From assembly GCA_018806915.1 (NCBI GenBank), contig JAGKQI010000075.1, positions 62,001 through 126,000 of the forward strand: 64,000 nt of DNA. Direction: 5' to 3'. A model generated the notes under the pieces. The model ran no database searches, had not been told where the DNA came from, and worked only from the letters and a program-made list of their open reading frames with translations. Positions within the stretch are counted from its first letter, which is position 1. The number at the start of each line of letters is the position of its first letter. Shown here piece by piece: positions 10,301 to 18,755 of the stretch. Both the position numbers and the translations under genes were made by a program. The stretch comes from Phytophthora colocasiae. Taxonomy: Eukaryota > Oomycota > Peronosporomycetes > Peronosporales > Peronosporaceae.

Positions 10301-11998
10301 ATGTCGGCAGTAGCCACGCGTGCAGCCCGAGCGCGACCTGGCGCCGCTGTCTTGCGAGAGGAACTGATCCGGGAGATGCGGGTTGATCGGATCAGGCGAG
10401 CCCAGGACGAGGAGGTCTGGATCGCAGGACTAAAGAAGTACCTGGCTGGGCAGATCGCGGATCTTACTCGAGCCGAATCCGGATCCTACGCCAAGAACGC
10501 CTCCGAGTACGAGGTAGATGAACAAGATCTGTTGTTTTACTGCCCACCAGGGCCGAGATCAAGAGGTGATCGCGATCGCCTGATGAGACTTGTAGTTCCA
10601 GAAACGCTACAGCAGGATGTCCTCCACCACTATCATACGACTCTGGAAGGAGGACATCAGGGGATCGGACGCACTTATCAGCGGATCCGAGATCATTTCC
10701 ACTGGAGGGGATTATATCGGAGCGTGCAGCGATACGTAGGCGAGTGTGTAGATTGTGAGACCGGGAAGGGGAGACCCACGATCCGGGGCGAGTCGCCGGG
10801 GAATCTGCAGGCGACATACCCATTCCAGATCATAGCAATGGATCACATACCCTCCCTACCCAGATCCAACAAAGGCAACACCGAACTACTGATCTGGGTC
10901 GATCTGTTCACGGGATATGTGATCGCAAAGGCCAGTTCCTCCCGATCGGCCCAGACCGTCGCGGAATCTTATGAAGAATGCGTGTTCCGCAGATTTGGTG
11001 CTAGCGAGATGATCAGGCACGATCGAGAACCGGGTTTCATGTCCGACTTCTTCAGATCGTTCAATAAGATCCTGGGGCAGCGACAACGGGCGACGATGGC
11101 CTACCGGCCGCAAGCCAACGGGACTGCGGAACGGATGGTGCAAACGGCGACTAGGGCGATCAAGATGTATGTTCAAGATCTCGATCAGAAGGACTGGGAT
11201 GAATACGCGGAGAGACTGACGTTCGCCATTAACACGGCTCACGATCGGGTTCGGGGAGATACCCCTCATTACCTGGTACATGGATGGGATCCGAGATCGA
11301 CGTTGGAGGCAGCGATCCCGATCGGATCGACCAGACGCCACGATCGCGATCCAAGACGGTGGAGGTATCGGGTTCAGAGATACTACCAGCAGTCGCGAGA
11401 GCAGGTCAACGCTAGACTACGAGAGGCGATTGCAGATCGAGCCGATCGGCACAATGAGGATGTCGATCCGCATCAGATCGAAGCTGGATCACGAGTTTGG
11501 TTATACCTAGATCGTGTGAAGGAAGGGTATGCACGTAAACTCGCTCACCTTTGGCACGGCCCGTTCCGTGTTGCAGAGAAGCTCAACGAATTCACGATCA
11601 AGCTGGAGATCGCGGGATCTGATTACCATATCTTCCCAGTGGTCCATGTTTCTAAGCTAAAGCTGGTGCGGAATTTTCCGGATCGACCGCGGGTCGAGTT
11701 GACTGTGGATGAAGCAGATCGGCTAGATTTCGATGAGATCCTCCTTCCGGAGGACAGTTGGGTCCCGGATCTGGATGCCGACGAGTACGAGGTCGAACGG
11801 ATCTCGGACATGCGAAGTGGGAAACGGACTCGCTACGGCCGGATCTATCGTGAATTCCTGGTGCACTGGGTCGGTTATGATGAACCAACTTGGGTCGACG
11901 AAGCTGATCTTAACTGTGGAGCCATACTGAGCGCGTTCCTACGTGATCATGCTAACCGAAATCGGTTTGGCGTGATGCAGTCGCACGAAGAGGTGTAG
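7346..11998 (+). CDS. pol: Gypsy-1 Pol: RT, two RNase H domains, integrase, chromodomain
   Basis: A 1550-aa open frame. RT spans ~260-560 with LDMASGFWVV, FGLKNAPQIYQR and the catalytic YIDD (~451-454). The usual Gypsy RNase H lies near 665-770 (VYASDWAISAAL). A second RNase H of cellular/archaeal type lies at ~817-960 (FDGSARVKRGGG, NEAEYRGLLLGL, CGDSNLVIRQV, NGSADSLASAA), keeping the acidic residues. Integrase has the HHCC finger (~1094-1136) and a D-D-E core (MDH ~1163, HDRE ~1223, TAERM ~1262). The C-terminus is a chromodomain (~1482-1535; EFLVHWVGYDEPTW). Extra RNase H domains are known in some oomycete Ty3/Gypsy groups. It reverse-transcribes and integrates the element. Confidence 0.94.
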   Translation: MAESSSRSDCGRRPEPQESGEIPLPSVERPTYVTPRSILRRGGATRTDPDPAPISTLEPRSPTDTAEVKVAFIDPQPDPMDTPPITISSDKTPSGEAGGGETETNESLPDQAPDRTDRTCEEEIKKKTEKPDFQIEIKHESDADAVPRVKDTPILTAKDDRLRDQSTDEPDPTSPEGIENADQTHLHESGDFSTEDLADNLAVVPEIQISTTEEVRIEDLQVGNPGSATPEEIEKLRQIIWKKRHLLIGKGNALPPAAKGVICDIDVGDAKPIAQRVRKVAPQFREKVSDLIKGLLAAKIIRPSTSPWASPIVVIIKKNGVDIRLCIDYRLVNGLTRLMIYPMPLINDLLEDLDKVLWYCSLDMASGFWVVSMTDRARAISAFITPFGLFEWNRMPFGLKNAPQIYQRLVDNALYGFLKISQSGDVEGSADVFESGIPEDPGRPSVLGRRSYIDDILITAGSWDQMCDRVEGLLEACDKWNLSISVTKSFWGMDKVEYLGHKVSIDGLEANPKDLKSLTDLPFPGSLRSMQSFLGSLNYYSRFIEDYAIYALVLYELREVEFAELKKRPDLRKIMDSMDLITQDPVALKSDRDRSLDIPTQRSDSTTDPDLGAMSSPCSSEIGANLGLKTGDERWGRAYRAFTALKTKIASTPILRHFDTTKLPVVIVYASDWAISAALMQEHDQIYHPVAFASRTLKTNELNYNVAEKEVLALLRILDLYYTLLVGRRIKVLTRHSTLAWLFKSAGLQGRLGQWSALLSPWTLEITKCTKGEDEILGAIAANITPRSEIDEALIAIAPRKEPKRRIQMPIPTVDPDEELWVISFDGSARVKRGGGAFSAIMWSLPEWKVIKARSDYAESLTVNEAEYRGLLLGLGMIAQLERRRLVVCGDSNLVIRQVRGEIDCKAPGLTLLKQKVLDHLRNWGDHELVHVKRDWNGSADSLASAALQRGSGIEVHDETDRCDLITLNRLNEVLIPRVEDRSVQMSAVATRAARARPGAAVLREELIREMRVDRIRRAQDEEVWIAGLKKYLAGQIADLTRAESGSYAKNASEYEVDEQDLLFYCPPGPRSRGDRDRLMRLVVPETLQQDVLHHYHTTLEGGHQGIGRTYQRIRDHFHWRGLYRSVQRYVGECVDCETGKGRPTIRGESPGNLQATYPFQIIAMDHIPSLPRSNKGNTELLIWVDLFTGYVIAKASSSRSAQTVAESYEECVFRRFGASEMIRHDREPGFMSDFFRSFNKILGQRQRATMAYRPQANGTAERMVQTATRAIKMYVQDLDQKDWDEYAERLTFAINTAHDRVRGDTPHYLVHGWDPRSTLEAAIPIGSTRRHDRDPRRWRYRVQRYYQQSREQVNARLREAIADRADRHNEDVDPHQIEAGSRVWLYLDRVKEGYARKLAHLWHGPFRVAEKLNEFTIKLEIAGSDYHIFPVVHVSKLKLVRNFPDRPRVELTVDEADRLDFDEILLPEDSWVPDLDADEYEVERISDMRSGKRTRYGRIYREFLVHWVGYDEPTWVDEADLNCGAILSAFLRDHANRNRFGVMQSHEEV

Positions 11999-12375
11999 AC
12001 GCAGAGAAGGCGACGTGACCGGGTCACAACGCCGAGATCGCGGATGCTGATCTGGATGTCTATCTGGATCGGATGTGGAGATTTTATATTTTTTTTCGTG
12101 GAGATTTTATATTTTTCTTGTATATGCATGTGAAACCGGAGTGATTGGATGGAAGGTGTGGAGATTTCGAAGATGCTAAGTGGGATCGAAACTGTGGAGT
12201 AAGTATGGAGAAGAACGCTGGTTTTTGAAGCTGGAAAGATTACGTGGAATTGAAAAGAGGCTAGGCTGGAGTCAGGATCGCGTGGCGAAGTACCGGATCG
12301 TGATAGAGAATATGTAAGCGTGCTGACCGACTCCAGGCTCAGCTGATCACCTCCGGACTGGTCGAGATCGCGGGA
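11999..12375. other. Gypsy-1 spacer after pol
   Basis: No gene is seen. A GTGGAGATTTTATATTTTT unit occurs twice around 12072-12117. This interval separates pol from the tail of the antisense ORF. Confidence 0.5.
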
Positions 12376-14043
12376 TCAGGGAGTCCCAGGAGGTGTAGGT
12401 GGAGCAGGCGGGTTAAACTTGTTTTCGAGCCGTGGGATCTGCCGGGACGGGTGATCTGCCGGCCGATCGCGGTAATGGTTGCGCCAAGGGTCCTCCTGAT
12501 CGCATTCTGCCAACGCAGAGATCAGATCGGTGGGCTCCGGTCGGTTCAGAGTCGGCTGGGCCAAGTTAGCCATTCGGGAGGCCGATCCGGGGTACCAGTA
12601 TACCCGATCACGGATAGTAGGGAAGTGCAGGAAGTAGGGATCGAGCAGAAGATCGATGTCCGCCCACATCGCCCTCATCATGGGCAGGAATCGTCCCAAC
12701 AGCAGCCGCCAACGTTCTCCGGTACGGCTACGCCGTTGCCGACGCTCGAGGTAATACCGACGGAGATCAGGATCAGCTTCATACATCGCCTTCGTGATCT
12801 CGAGATAATGGGTCGATTCCCAGTAGGCCTGCAGGTGATCTGACTCGAAGGCGGCGTAGGCATCCGCGATCTGCCCCAGCAGCGTTCCAGCACGACGATG
12901 TAGACTGAGATCGAAGGTGAGGGGGGCCGGTCGGTTGCGGAGCACCTCCCAAGGTCGGGTAGCAAGTAGGGCCTGCACGTTGGGCCCAGTGATCAGGCCA
13001 ACCAACCAACCGACCCCAGCTCGGGAAGGGCGATTAGCCGGTGATCTCGCTGGGTAAAGGAATCCGGGAGGTAGCAGCAGCCTCTTGGACAATGTGGAGA
13101 GGATCATACCGACGATCGCCAAAGTTCCGACGAACATCGGATCCCACGGGAAGACATCACCAGCCGCAAACTGCCGGACGTTCGCATACCCGGGAATAGA
13201 CGAGCTGATCGCGAACAGAGGAGGGTGTAGCTGGGGGCGCGGCGAGCCGCCGGGAGAGCCGCCACCCGGAGATCCCCCACCGGGAGGGCTCCCGCCAGCT
13301 GGACTACCCCTCGGGGACCCCTGAGGAGAAGTGATCGAAGTCTGTGGGGAGCTGCCGCCCGGAGGTGTCGGCTGCGCCGGAGGCGTCGAAGGAGCAGACC
13401 CCCCTTGATCACCGGATGCTGGAGGAGGATTTCCATGCCGGCGGTGCCACGACAGCGATCGGAGTATCGTAGCCCGAAGAGCGTCGTCGGATCCAGCGCC
13501 AGAATCCTCCGCGTCATCGTCATGCTCTGGATCGGGTTTACGTTTGGACCGATCCGAGCCACCCTTCTTCGGGGAAGGTGCTTCCACGGTCACTTGCGAG
13601 GTGGCCTGGGTGCGATCTGCTTCCTCCGCATCCGGCCCAGTCGGGATCGCGGGTTCAGGACCCAGATCGAAGGGGTCTGGGCTTTCCTCGTGCTTTTCTT
13701 CGAGCTCGGTCGCCTGGGCCTGGCCACCGGGTTGGTCTCCAGCGGGAACATCAGGTGGGGCCGCGTCGTGATCGGCCGGGGGAGGCTCCGTCCGCGAGGT
13801 CTTGTGCGGGGGCGATGTAGCAGGAGATGGGGGCGGACTGAGAGCACGTTTGACCCCCGGTTCATCTTGAGCAGCGCGGAGCCGAGACACCATTTCGGTC
13901 AGGACGTTGGTGGTCGCCATTACGTCACCTTCTGCCTGATCGTAGTTCTCCTGCAATGCCTGAAGACTCGCTTCTAACTCCTGCACTTCGGCATGGGTAC
14001 CGATCAGATCATCCTCTACGACAAACAGAATATGAGTGATCAT
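12376..14043 (-). CDS. antisense accessory ORF 1 of Gypsy-1 (unknown function)
   Basis: A 555-aa intact ORF on the strand opposite gag-pol, starting ATG at 14043. It has a short N-terminal coiled-coil-like stretch (residues ~15-60), a Pro/Ser/Gly-rich acidic middle with a GSPGG-type repeat (~250-285), and a hydrophobic segment near 315-345 that could be membrane-associated. The compact Trp/Tyr/Arg-rich C-terminal region (~400-540) looks like a folded domain. No family is recognised. It follows antisense ORF 2 by 18 bp, as if co-transcribed from the 3' LTR side. Its survival without a stop across 1.67 kb suggests selection or youth. Confidence 0.7.
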   Translation of the reverse strand: MITHILFVVEDDLIGTHAEVQELEASLQALQENYDQAEGDVMATTNVLTEMVSRLRAAQDEPGVKRALSPPPSPATSPPHKTSRTEPPPADHDAAPPDVPAGDQPGGQAQATELEEKHEESPDPFDLGPEPAIPTGPDAEEADRTQATSQVTVEAPSPKKGGSDRSKRKPDPEHDDDAEDSGAGSDDALRATILRSLSWHRRHGNPPPASGDQGGSAPSTPPAQPTPPGGSSPQTSITSPQGSPRGSPAGGSPPGGGSPGGGSPGGSPRPQLHPPLFAISSSIPGYANVRQFAAGDVFPWDPMFVGTLAIVGMILSTLSKRLLLPPGFLYPARSPANRPSRAGVGWLVGLITGPNVQALLATRPWEVLRNRPAPLTFDLSLHRRAGTLLGQIADAYAAFESDHLQAYWESTHYLEITKAMYEADPDLRRYYLERRQRRSRTGERWRLLLGRFLPMMRAMWADIDLLLDPYFLHFPTIRDRVYWYPGSASRMANLAQPTLNRPEPTDLISALAECDQEDPWRNHYRDRPADHPSRQIPRLENKFNPPAPPTPPGTP

Positions 14044-14061
14044 GGTCAGGTGGAGGGGGAT

Positions 14062-14964
14062 CTAGACTATATGCGCACCTAGACGAGTGGATCGTTGTCG
14101 CTCGGCGCTGAGATCCGCCTGTGCTCTGTCGCGATCTGCGAACGCTTGGTCTCGTTCCACGAGTAGGCGATCCCGCTCCGAAGTGACTCGGTTCAGTTCG
14201 GAGTTAGCGTGGGCGAGTTGATCGGTGGCTAGGTCACGTTCACCAGCGATACTGGTCAGGGAAGCGATCGCTCGGGCGGAGTCCGCCAAGGCTCGATCTC
14301 GCTCAGCCAGGGCCAATCGGGTGGGAGCCCCTGTCGAAGGCGTGGGGCTGGAATCCAGTTGGAGATGTGCAAGATCAGCCGAGATCCGGTTGTAGCTGGC
14401 CTTGGCAGTGATGGAGTCTTGCTTCTCCTCAGCCAGATCGCAAGCATGGATCCGGGCTTCCGCCTGGAGATCCTGGATCTCGTTGGTGGCTTGTTCCACC
14501 TCTTCAGTCAGACGATCCCTGTCCTCTGTAGCTCGATCTAGGTCTGCCTGGGCAGAGTTGAGACGCCGCGCGAACTCGTCGCGTTCCGAACGGAGCTGGT
14601 GAACCTGCATACGCAATCCATCGAGATCAGAGGCTTCCTCCGCGAGATCAGCGATCTCGCGCTCCAGACGCGCAATCTCGCCCTGCTGGTCTGCCCGGAA
14701 CCGCTCCATGGCGTCGACATGCGCCCGAAGTTCCATGGCTTCACGACTTAGTTGATCACGTTCGCGCACCAGGCGATCCCACCCTGGACTGCCCGGCATC
14801 GGCCCAGCCTCATCGGATGAGAGCGGGCGTGCGTGGTCTGGAGCCGGACCCGACGAACGTCGCGAGATGTCGGAATGGGGAGATGGCGGACCGTCGGGGG
14901 ATCTTGGGGAATCGGGAGGTGTAGGCAAATAATCGCTCCCGGGATCACTTCCTTGCTGGCTCAT
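14062..14964 (-). CDS. antisense accessory ORF 2 of Gypsy-1, coiled-coil protein
   Basis: A 300-aa ORF if started at the first ATG outside the LTR (14964, MSQQGSDPGSD); the frame stays open back to 15546 inside the LTR. It has a Ser/Pro-rich N-terminus (~1-75), then a long continuous heptad-like coiled coil rich in ERDRL/ERDQA repeats to the end. It lies just inside the 3' LTR on the opposite strand to gag-pol, so an antisense promoter in the LTR is the likely driver. No homologous family is recognised; the coiled coil suggests oligomerisation or a scaffold role (inference). Confidence 0.68.
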   Translation of the reverse strand: MSQQGSDPGSDYLPTPPDSPRSPDGPPSPHSDISRRSSGPAPDHARPLSSDEAGPMPGSPGWDRLVRERDQLSREAMELRAHVDAMERFRADQQGEIARLEREIADLAEEASDLDGLRMQVHQLRSERDEFARRLNSAQADLDRATEDRDRLTEEVEQATNEIQDLQAEARIHACDLAEEKQDSITAKASYNRISADLAHLQLDSSPTPSTGAPTRLALAERDRALADSARAIASLTSIAGERDLATDQLAHANSELNRVTSERDRLLVERDQAFADRDRAQADLSAERQRSTRLGAHIV

Positions 14965-15090
14965 GGAGACTGGAAGGGATCCGTTGGTGGTAGTCGAAGT
15001 GTTGTCGGGGTGACTTGTGCCTTGGGCTGAAGATTGGAGAATGAGACCTGAAGTGGACCGAGACGGACCAACTTGCAGGCTGGGGGCGGA

Positions 15091-16424
15091 TGTGGTGAAG
15101 CGCGAATAAGAAATCCGAGAAAAGGCAACGTCAGGCCCAGAGAGAGTCGGATCAAGCGACAGGGGCCTCTGGCGAAGCAAGATGTCAGTTGATGACCCCA
15201 GATTGCGCGAACGATGGCTGACGAATGGATCCAGATCGATGTTCGTCTGGATCTCGCCAGCGATGAATGGATGGCGTCTTGGTCGAGTGAGACTAAGTGA
15301 TTGGAGAACCCGCCGTGCGGTCCCGCGTGGCGGCTCAGGGTCGGAGGAGAAAAGGGCGCCTTGCCTGAGATCGCATGAGAAGGAGATCAAGGCGGCAGAG
15401 GGTCGGGATCGGTGTGATTTATGGTGGGCCGGTGACAACATAACCGTGAGATGCTGCCGAGGGGACCTGATGGCAGTGTTAGTCGCATGGGGAGTGGTGA
15501 TCAAGTCTGGGAAGCTCAAGACCTGGAATGTCGACGACGCAGGCACGCGAGATCAAGTATGAAGGCTGCTGATCGGGATCATTGTTCAAGACGGTGGACC
15601 AAGATCGATGACCGAGATGGTTGATCGAGATCGGCTGATCAGCAGATCGGCTGATCGCCAGATCGGCAGATCGAGATCGCGATCAGGGGTTAGGTGAGAT
15701 CAAGATCGAAGATCGGAAGGGCAGCTGTGTAGCCGGATGTCAGGTAATCGTAAGATAGCAGATGAGGATGGGGCTAGTAGACATAGGAATAACCATAAAC
15801 AGAATCGAATTTGCTCTGGACCTCACAAGTGCCTTCATCCAAGACTGGGACCGGGAATTACATTGGCCCACCAGTATCAAGAAGGTAAGGAGAAGAGATC
15901 TAGCATAGAGGTTAATTCTGGATAATACATTGGCCAGTTTTACCCTATCTAGTGATCTATCCTTTACGTGCGAACTACGGATCGGAAGGAATTGGCTGCT
16001 TGGCCTGACGATCTCGTCGACTCTCAACCTATCAAGACCCCCGCTATAGGAAGCGGCAAGCATCGTAAAAGAAGGGATCAGATCCCCAACATTGGACCTT
16101 TGGAAGACCTGGATCAAAGACCAGGCGACCGGATCAGGGCTCGAGAACTCGCCTACGACCCGGATCAACCCCTCCGAGGTAGAGTGAAGTATTCCCACGC
16201 TATATCATCACCCCTGCGTCACCCAAGACATTCTTCTCGTCCCAAGACATCTTCAAAAGTTACCTGGAAGAGCGTAACCCGCCTACCGACGGGTACACAA
16301 GGTGAACACTACACGCAACAAGATCACGGATCATCGGGGGACCCCCTCCGTTAGTCGGTGTCTGGGCGCAAGTGGCGATCGCGATCGGCCTCAACCAGAT
16401 TTTGGCCAGATCCGCTCCACCACA
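15091..16424 (+). repeat. Gypsy-1 3' LTR
   Basis: 1334 bp, TGTGGTG...CACCACA, preceded by the purine-rich tract GGGGGCGGA (PPT). It lacks the solo LTR found in the 5' LTR. By eye it differs from the 5' copy at only a few sites (for example around 15622-15647, 16205 and 16256). Confidence 0.93.
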
Positions 16425-16740
16425 CCAGAAATCCATGAGTGTTTTGGGGGTGTGGAGCACGTATGCTACAACGCACGAAGTCCAATTGGGGTATGCGCGG
16501 GCGCGCTACGTCCGGTGTGCGATACTTGGTATCTTGTGGGTATAAAAACAATCCTTGAACCACCATCGTCACACAGGACGGCAACGGGATGAGGTCTCTC
16601 AGAGATGCGTTCATCTGAGAAACTTTCTGCCAACCTTTAGGCACTCATCGTCGGGGAAAGTCCGGCGTTCAGACTGAGTGTTTTACGTCTCTCGGAGTTT
16701 GTGCCCTTTCCTGGGAACACTTCTGATCTCTTGGGCCCCT
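16425..16740 (+). repeat. copia-LTR-like repeat copy A, right half
   Basis: Continues the repeat cut at 2335 and corresponds to 25848-26164. Similarity to copy B ends at TTGGGCCCCT, about 20 bp before the pogo-like element. It has no coding capacity; it looks like the leader of an LTR element. Confidence 0.75.
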
Positions 16741-16990
16741 TTGCAGTACTGGTGAAGGTTACCGACTTCCCTTTGTCTAAGGCGTCACCGCATACAGGCG
16801 ACACGGGGTTTCAACCAATCATAGCGATACGAATCACTACCTCTGTCAAAGGCGACATTGAACTTGGCGCTTCTATATTTGTGGCGTGCTGCCATTCAAG
16901 ATTCAGCCCGCATGGCCGGAGGTGAAGCCCGCGCAACAACAGCAGAGCCGCTCCAGGAGAAGCACAAGTCTGTAGGGCACCCATGTCTCC

Positions 16991-17500
16991 GTGAAGATGG
17001 CGGTAGAACGGAAAGCACGGGAACGAGAGAGGCGTTCACGAACGCGATTAAGCTACGTGCAACTAAGCGTTATCGCAGTACTGACAACGCCAGGCAGACA
17101 ATCAAGGAATTCTGGCCTAATCTACACCCAGCGGAAATACAGCAACCGTCGCAAGCTTTTAAGTAAATGGAAGAAGAAGGTGACTAAGCTAGAGCAGGCC
17201 TGTGCAACTACTAAGAGCATGCTGTGAAAGAGAGAGCGTTTGGTAGGAACAGGAGTAATGATGCTGAAGGCGAGATCGTCGACTGGATCAACGACCTGAG
17301 GCAAGAAGGCGTTCCAGTTTCGGCGCTCATGCTTAGCCTAAAAGCCACTGAAGTTGCTACAAGCTACAACGTCCAAGCTCACAAAGACCGAGACTGCAAT
17401 GCGAACGAGCTGCCGAGCTTGCTGGCTTGCACGTTCTGGACGAACAGATCGGCGAAATCGACTCCGATACCGATACCGTATTGGCAACGACGAGTGAATC
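16991..17500 (+). pseudogene. pogo-like transposase N-terminal fragment
   Basis: Two overlapping frames (16991-17227 and from 17224) give a basic region and then a helix-turn-helix segment of CENP-B/Tc5 type (EGEIVDWINDLRQEGVPVSA). The frame change at ~17225 and the absence of any DDE catalytic part show that only the DNA-binding end survives. It could still act as a target for a related transposase through the TIRs. Confidence 0.65.
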
Positions 17501-17602
17501 TTTGCGTAGGCATTCTGCTAATCGATACCACGGTTTTGACTGCTCATCTCCGAAGATCAACTTTTTGGAGACCTGCTCATCACCCGAAGATAGGGTGCGC
17601 CT

Positions 17603-17811
17603 TGTTGAGGTTGCCATTTTACTATGGTACAGTGTACCCCAGAGCTGATATCCAGTCATCTGTAAACCTGTCCAAGCTGCTACACTTGATTTAAGCATAA
17701 CTATAGAAGGAGCCATAATAAGCTTCTTCTCCCTCTTCCTAAATACACCACTTCGCCTTTTGACGGCTCCCAACAACTCCTCTCTCTTCTTCACTAGTTA
17801 ACCTCGCCATA
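17603..17811 (+). repeat. copia 5' LTR
   Basis: 209 bp; the same sequence recurs at 21512-21720. It starts TGTTGAGGTT and ends in CGCCATA immediately before the PBS. Confidence 0.85.
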
Positions 17812-17823
17812 GGTTATGAGCCC
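17812..17823 (+). other. copia PBS complementary to initiator-tRNA anticodon arm
   Basis: GGTTATGAGCCC directly after the LTR is complementary to GGGCTCATAACC, the anticodon stem-loop of initiator tRNA-Met. This is the half-tRNA priming mode known from Drosophila copia. The gag ATG (17816) lies inside it. Confidence 0.75.
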
Positions 17824-18755
17824 AAGACAAGCCTCAAGCGACGACTTCCCACGACTCATCGGTGCCGAGAACTTCGACGTGTGGAAGGCTCGCGTGTGCG
17901 CAGCACTCGATGGCAAGCACCTGCTCGGCTACGTGAAGCAGCTCGACTACGATGGTGTGTCAGACGAAGAGAGTGAAGACAGCACTAACGACATGTCCGA
18001 CGACGACGACCCTCCTGCCAAGGCCACCAAGGATGCTGAAGTCGACTCTGACGCTGTGGACTACGAGGAGAGCGATGACGAGCTAAAGCCGCCCTCGGAC
18101 TCTGATGATGACTCGGGAGCCAGCTCAGATGGGTCCATCAAGCGCAAGGATCTTCCAGCCGTCCGACCGTTCAACTCACGTGAAGCTCGCCGACCACGCA
18201 AACGCACCAAGAAAGAGAAGCCTCAGCCTCTTAGTCAGCGTGAACGTCGTCGCCAAGAAGCCAATACCAAGGCTTTCTTGATGAAAACGATGGACTACAT
18301 GCACGTGCGTCTGGTCAAGAATCTCACGACTTCCTACGAGATATTCAACTACATCTGCCAGAAGTACGAGGGAGCGGCCTTTCATGGCGATCCGTACTTC
18401 ATCCAACACTACTTGATGGAGATCAAGTATAAGGAAGGCTCAGACTTGACCGAATTCTTTCTCAAATCTTGAGAATGCGATGAAAGCCGCATCAGAAGCC
18501 ACCGAGTCGGTGATGACCGAGGGACAGAAGTCTATCTACCTGATTCACTCGATGCCTAAGTCGTGGAAGGATGACCTCCACATCTGGAAGGGTCAGCGGA
18601 AGTACATCCCGTATGAAGACCTTAAACAGAGCATTGAAGGCAAGGTTCGCGATCTCCAAGCTCAAGAGCGCTACACCTTGGCCAAAGGCACGCCTGAGAC
18701 CTCTAACGAGCCCAAAGTTGCATGGAGGTCTGGACTGCACGTTGAACGCATCTAG
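17816..18755 (+). pseudogene. copia Gag (UBN2-type) with frameshift
   Basis: MSPRQASSDDFPRLIGAENF opens a copia-type gag: an N-terminal 'ENFDVWKARVCAAL' motif, an acidic insert (~45-110), a basic linker, and the C-terminal capsid-like part. One extra base near 18468 stops the frame at TGA 18470. The continuation (ENAMKAASEATESV...) is read at 18480-18755. No zinc knuckle or pol follows. The ATG overlaps the PBS. Confidence 0.75.

Larger units (their letters stand above)
2336..16424 (+). mobile_element. Gypsy-1: near-complete Ty3/Gypsy element
   Basis: A 14.1 kb LTR retrotransposon. Its 1334-bp LTRs (2336-4085 without the nested solo LTR, and 15091-16424) begin TGTGGTG and end CACCACA. The flanking TSD is CCAG (2332-2335 and 16425-16428), and the empty site is preserved in copy B at 25848-25851. 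Order: LTR, PBS, gag, protease, RT-RNase H-second RNase H-integrase-chromodomain, two antisense ORFs, LTR. The LTRs differ by only a handful of substitutions, so insertion is recent. Lesions: TAG in the protease frame (6600-6602) and a 1-nt deletion near 7382. The internal DNA is strikingly rich in GATC. Confidence 0.93.
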
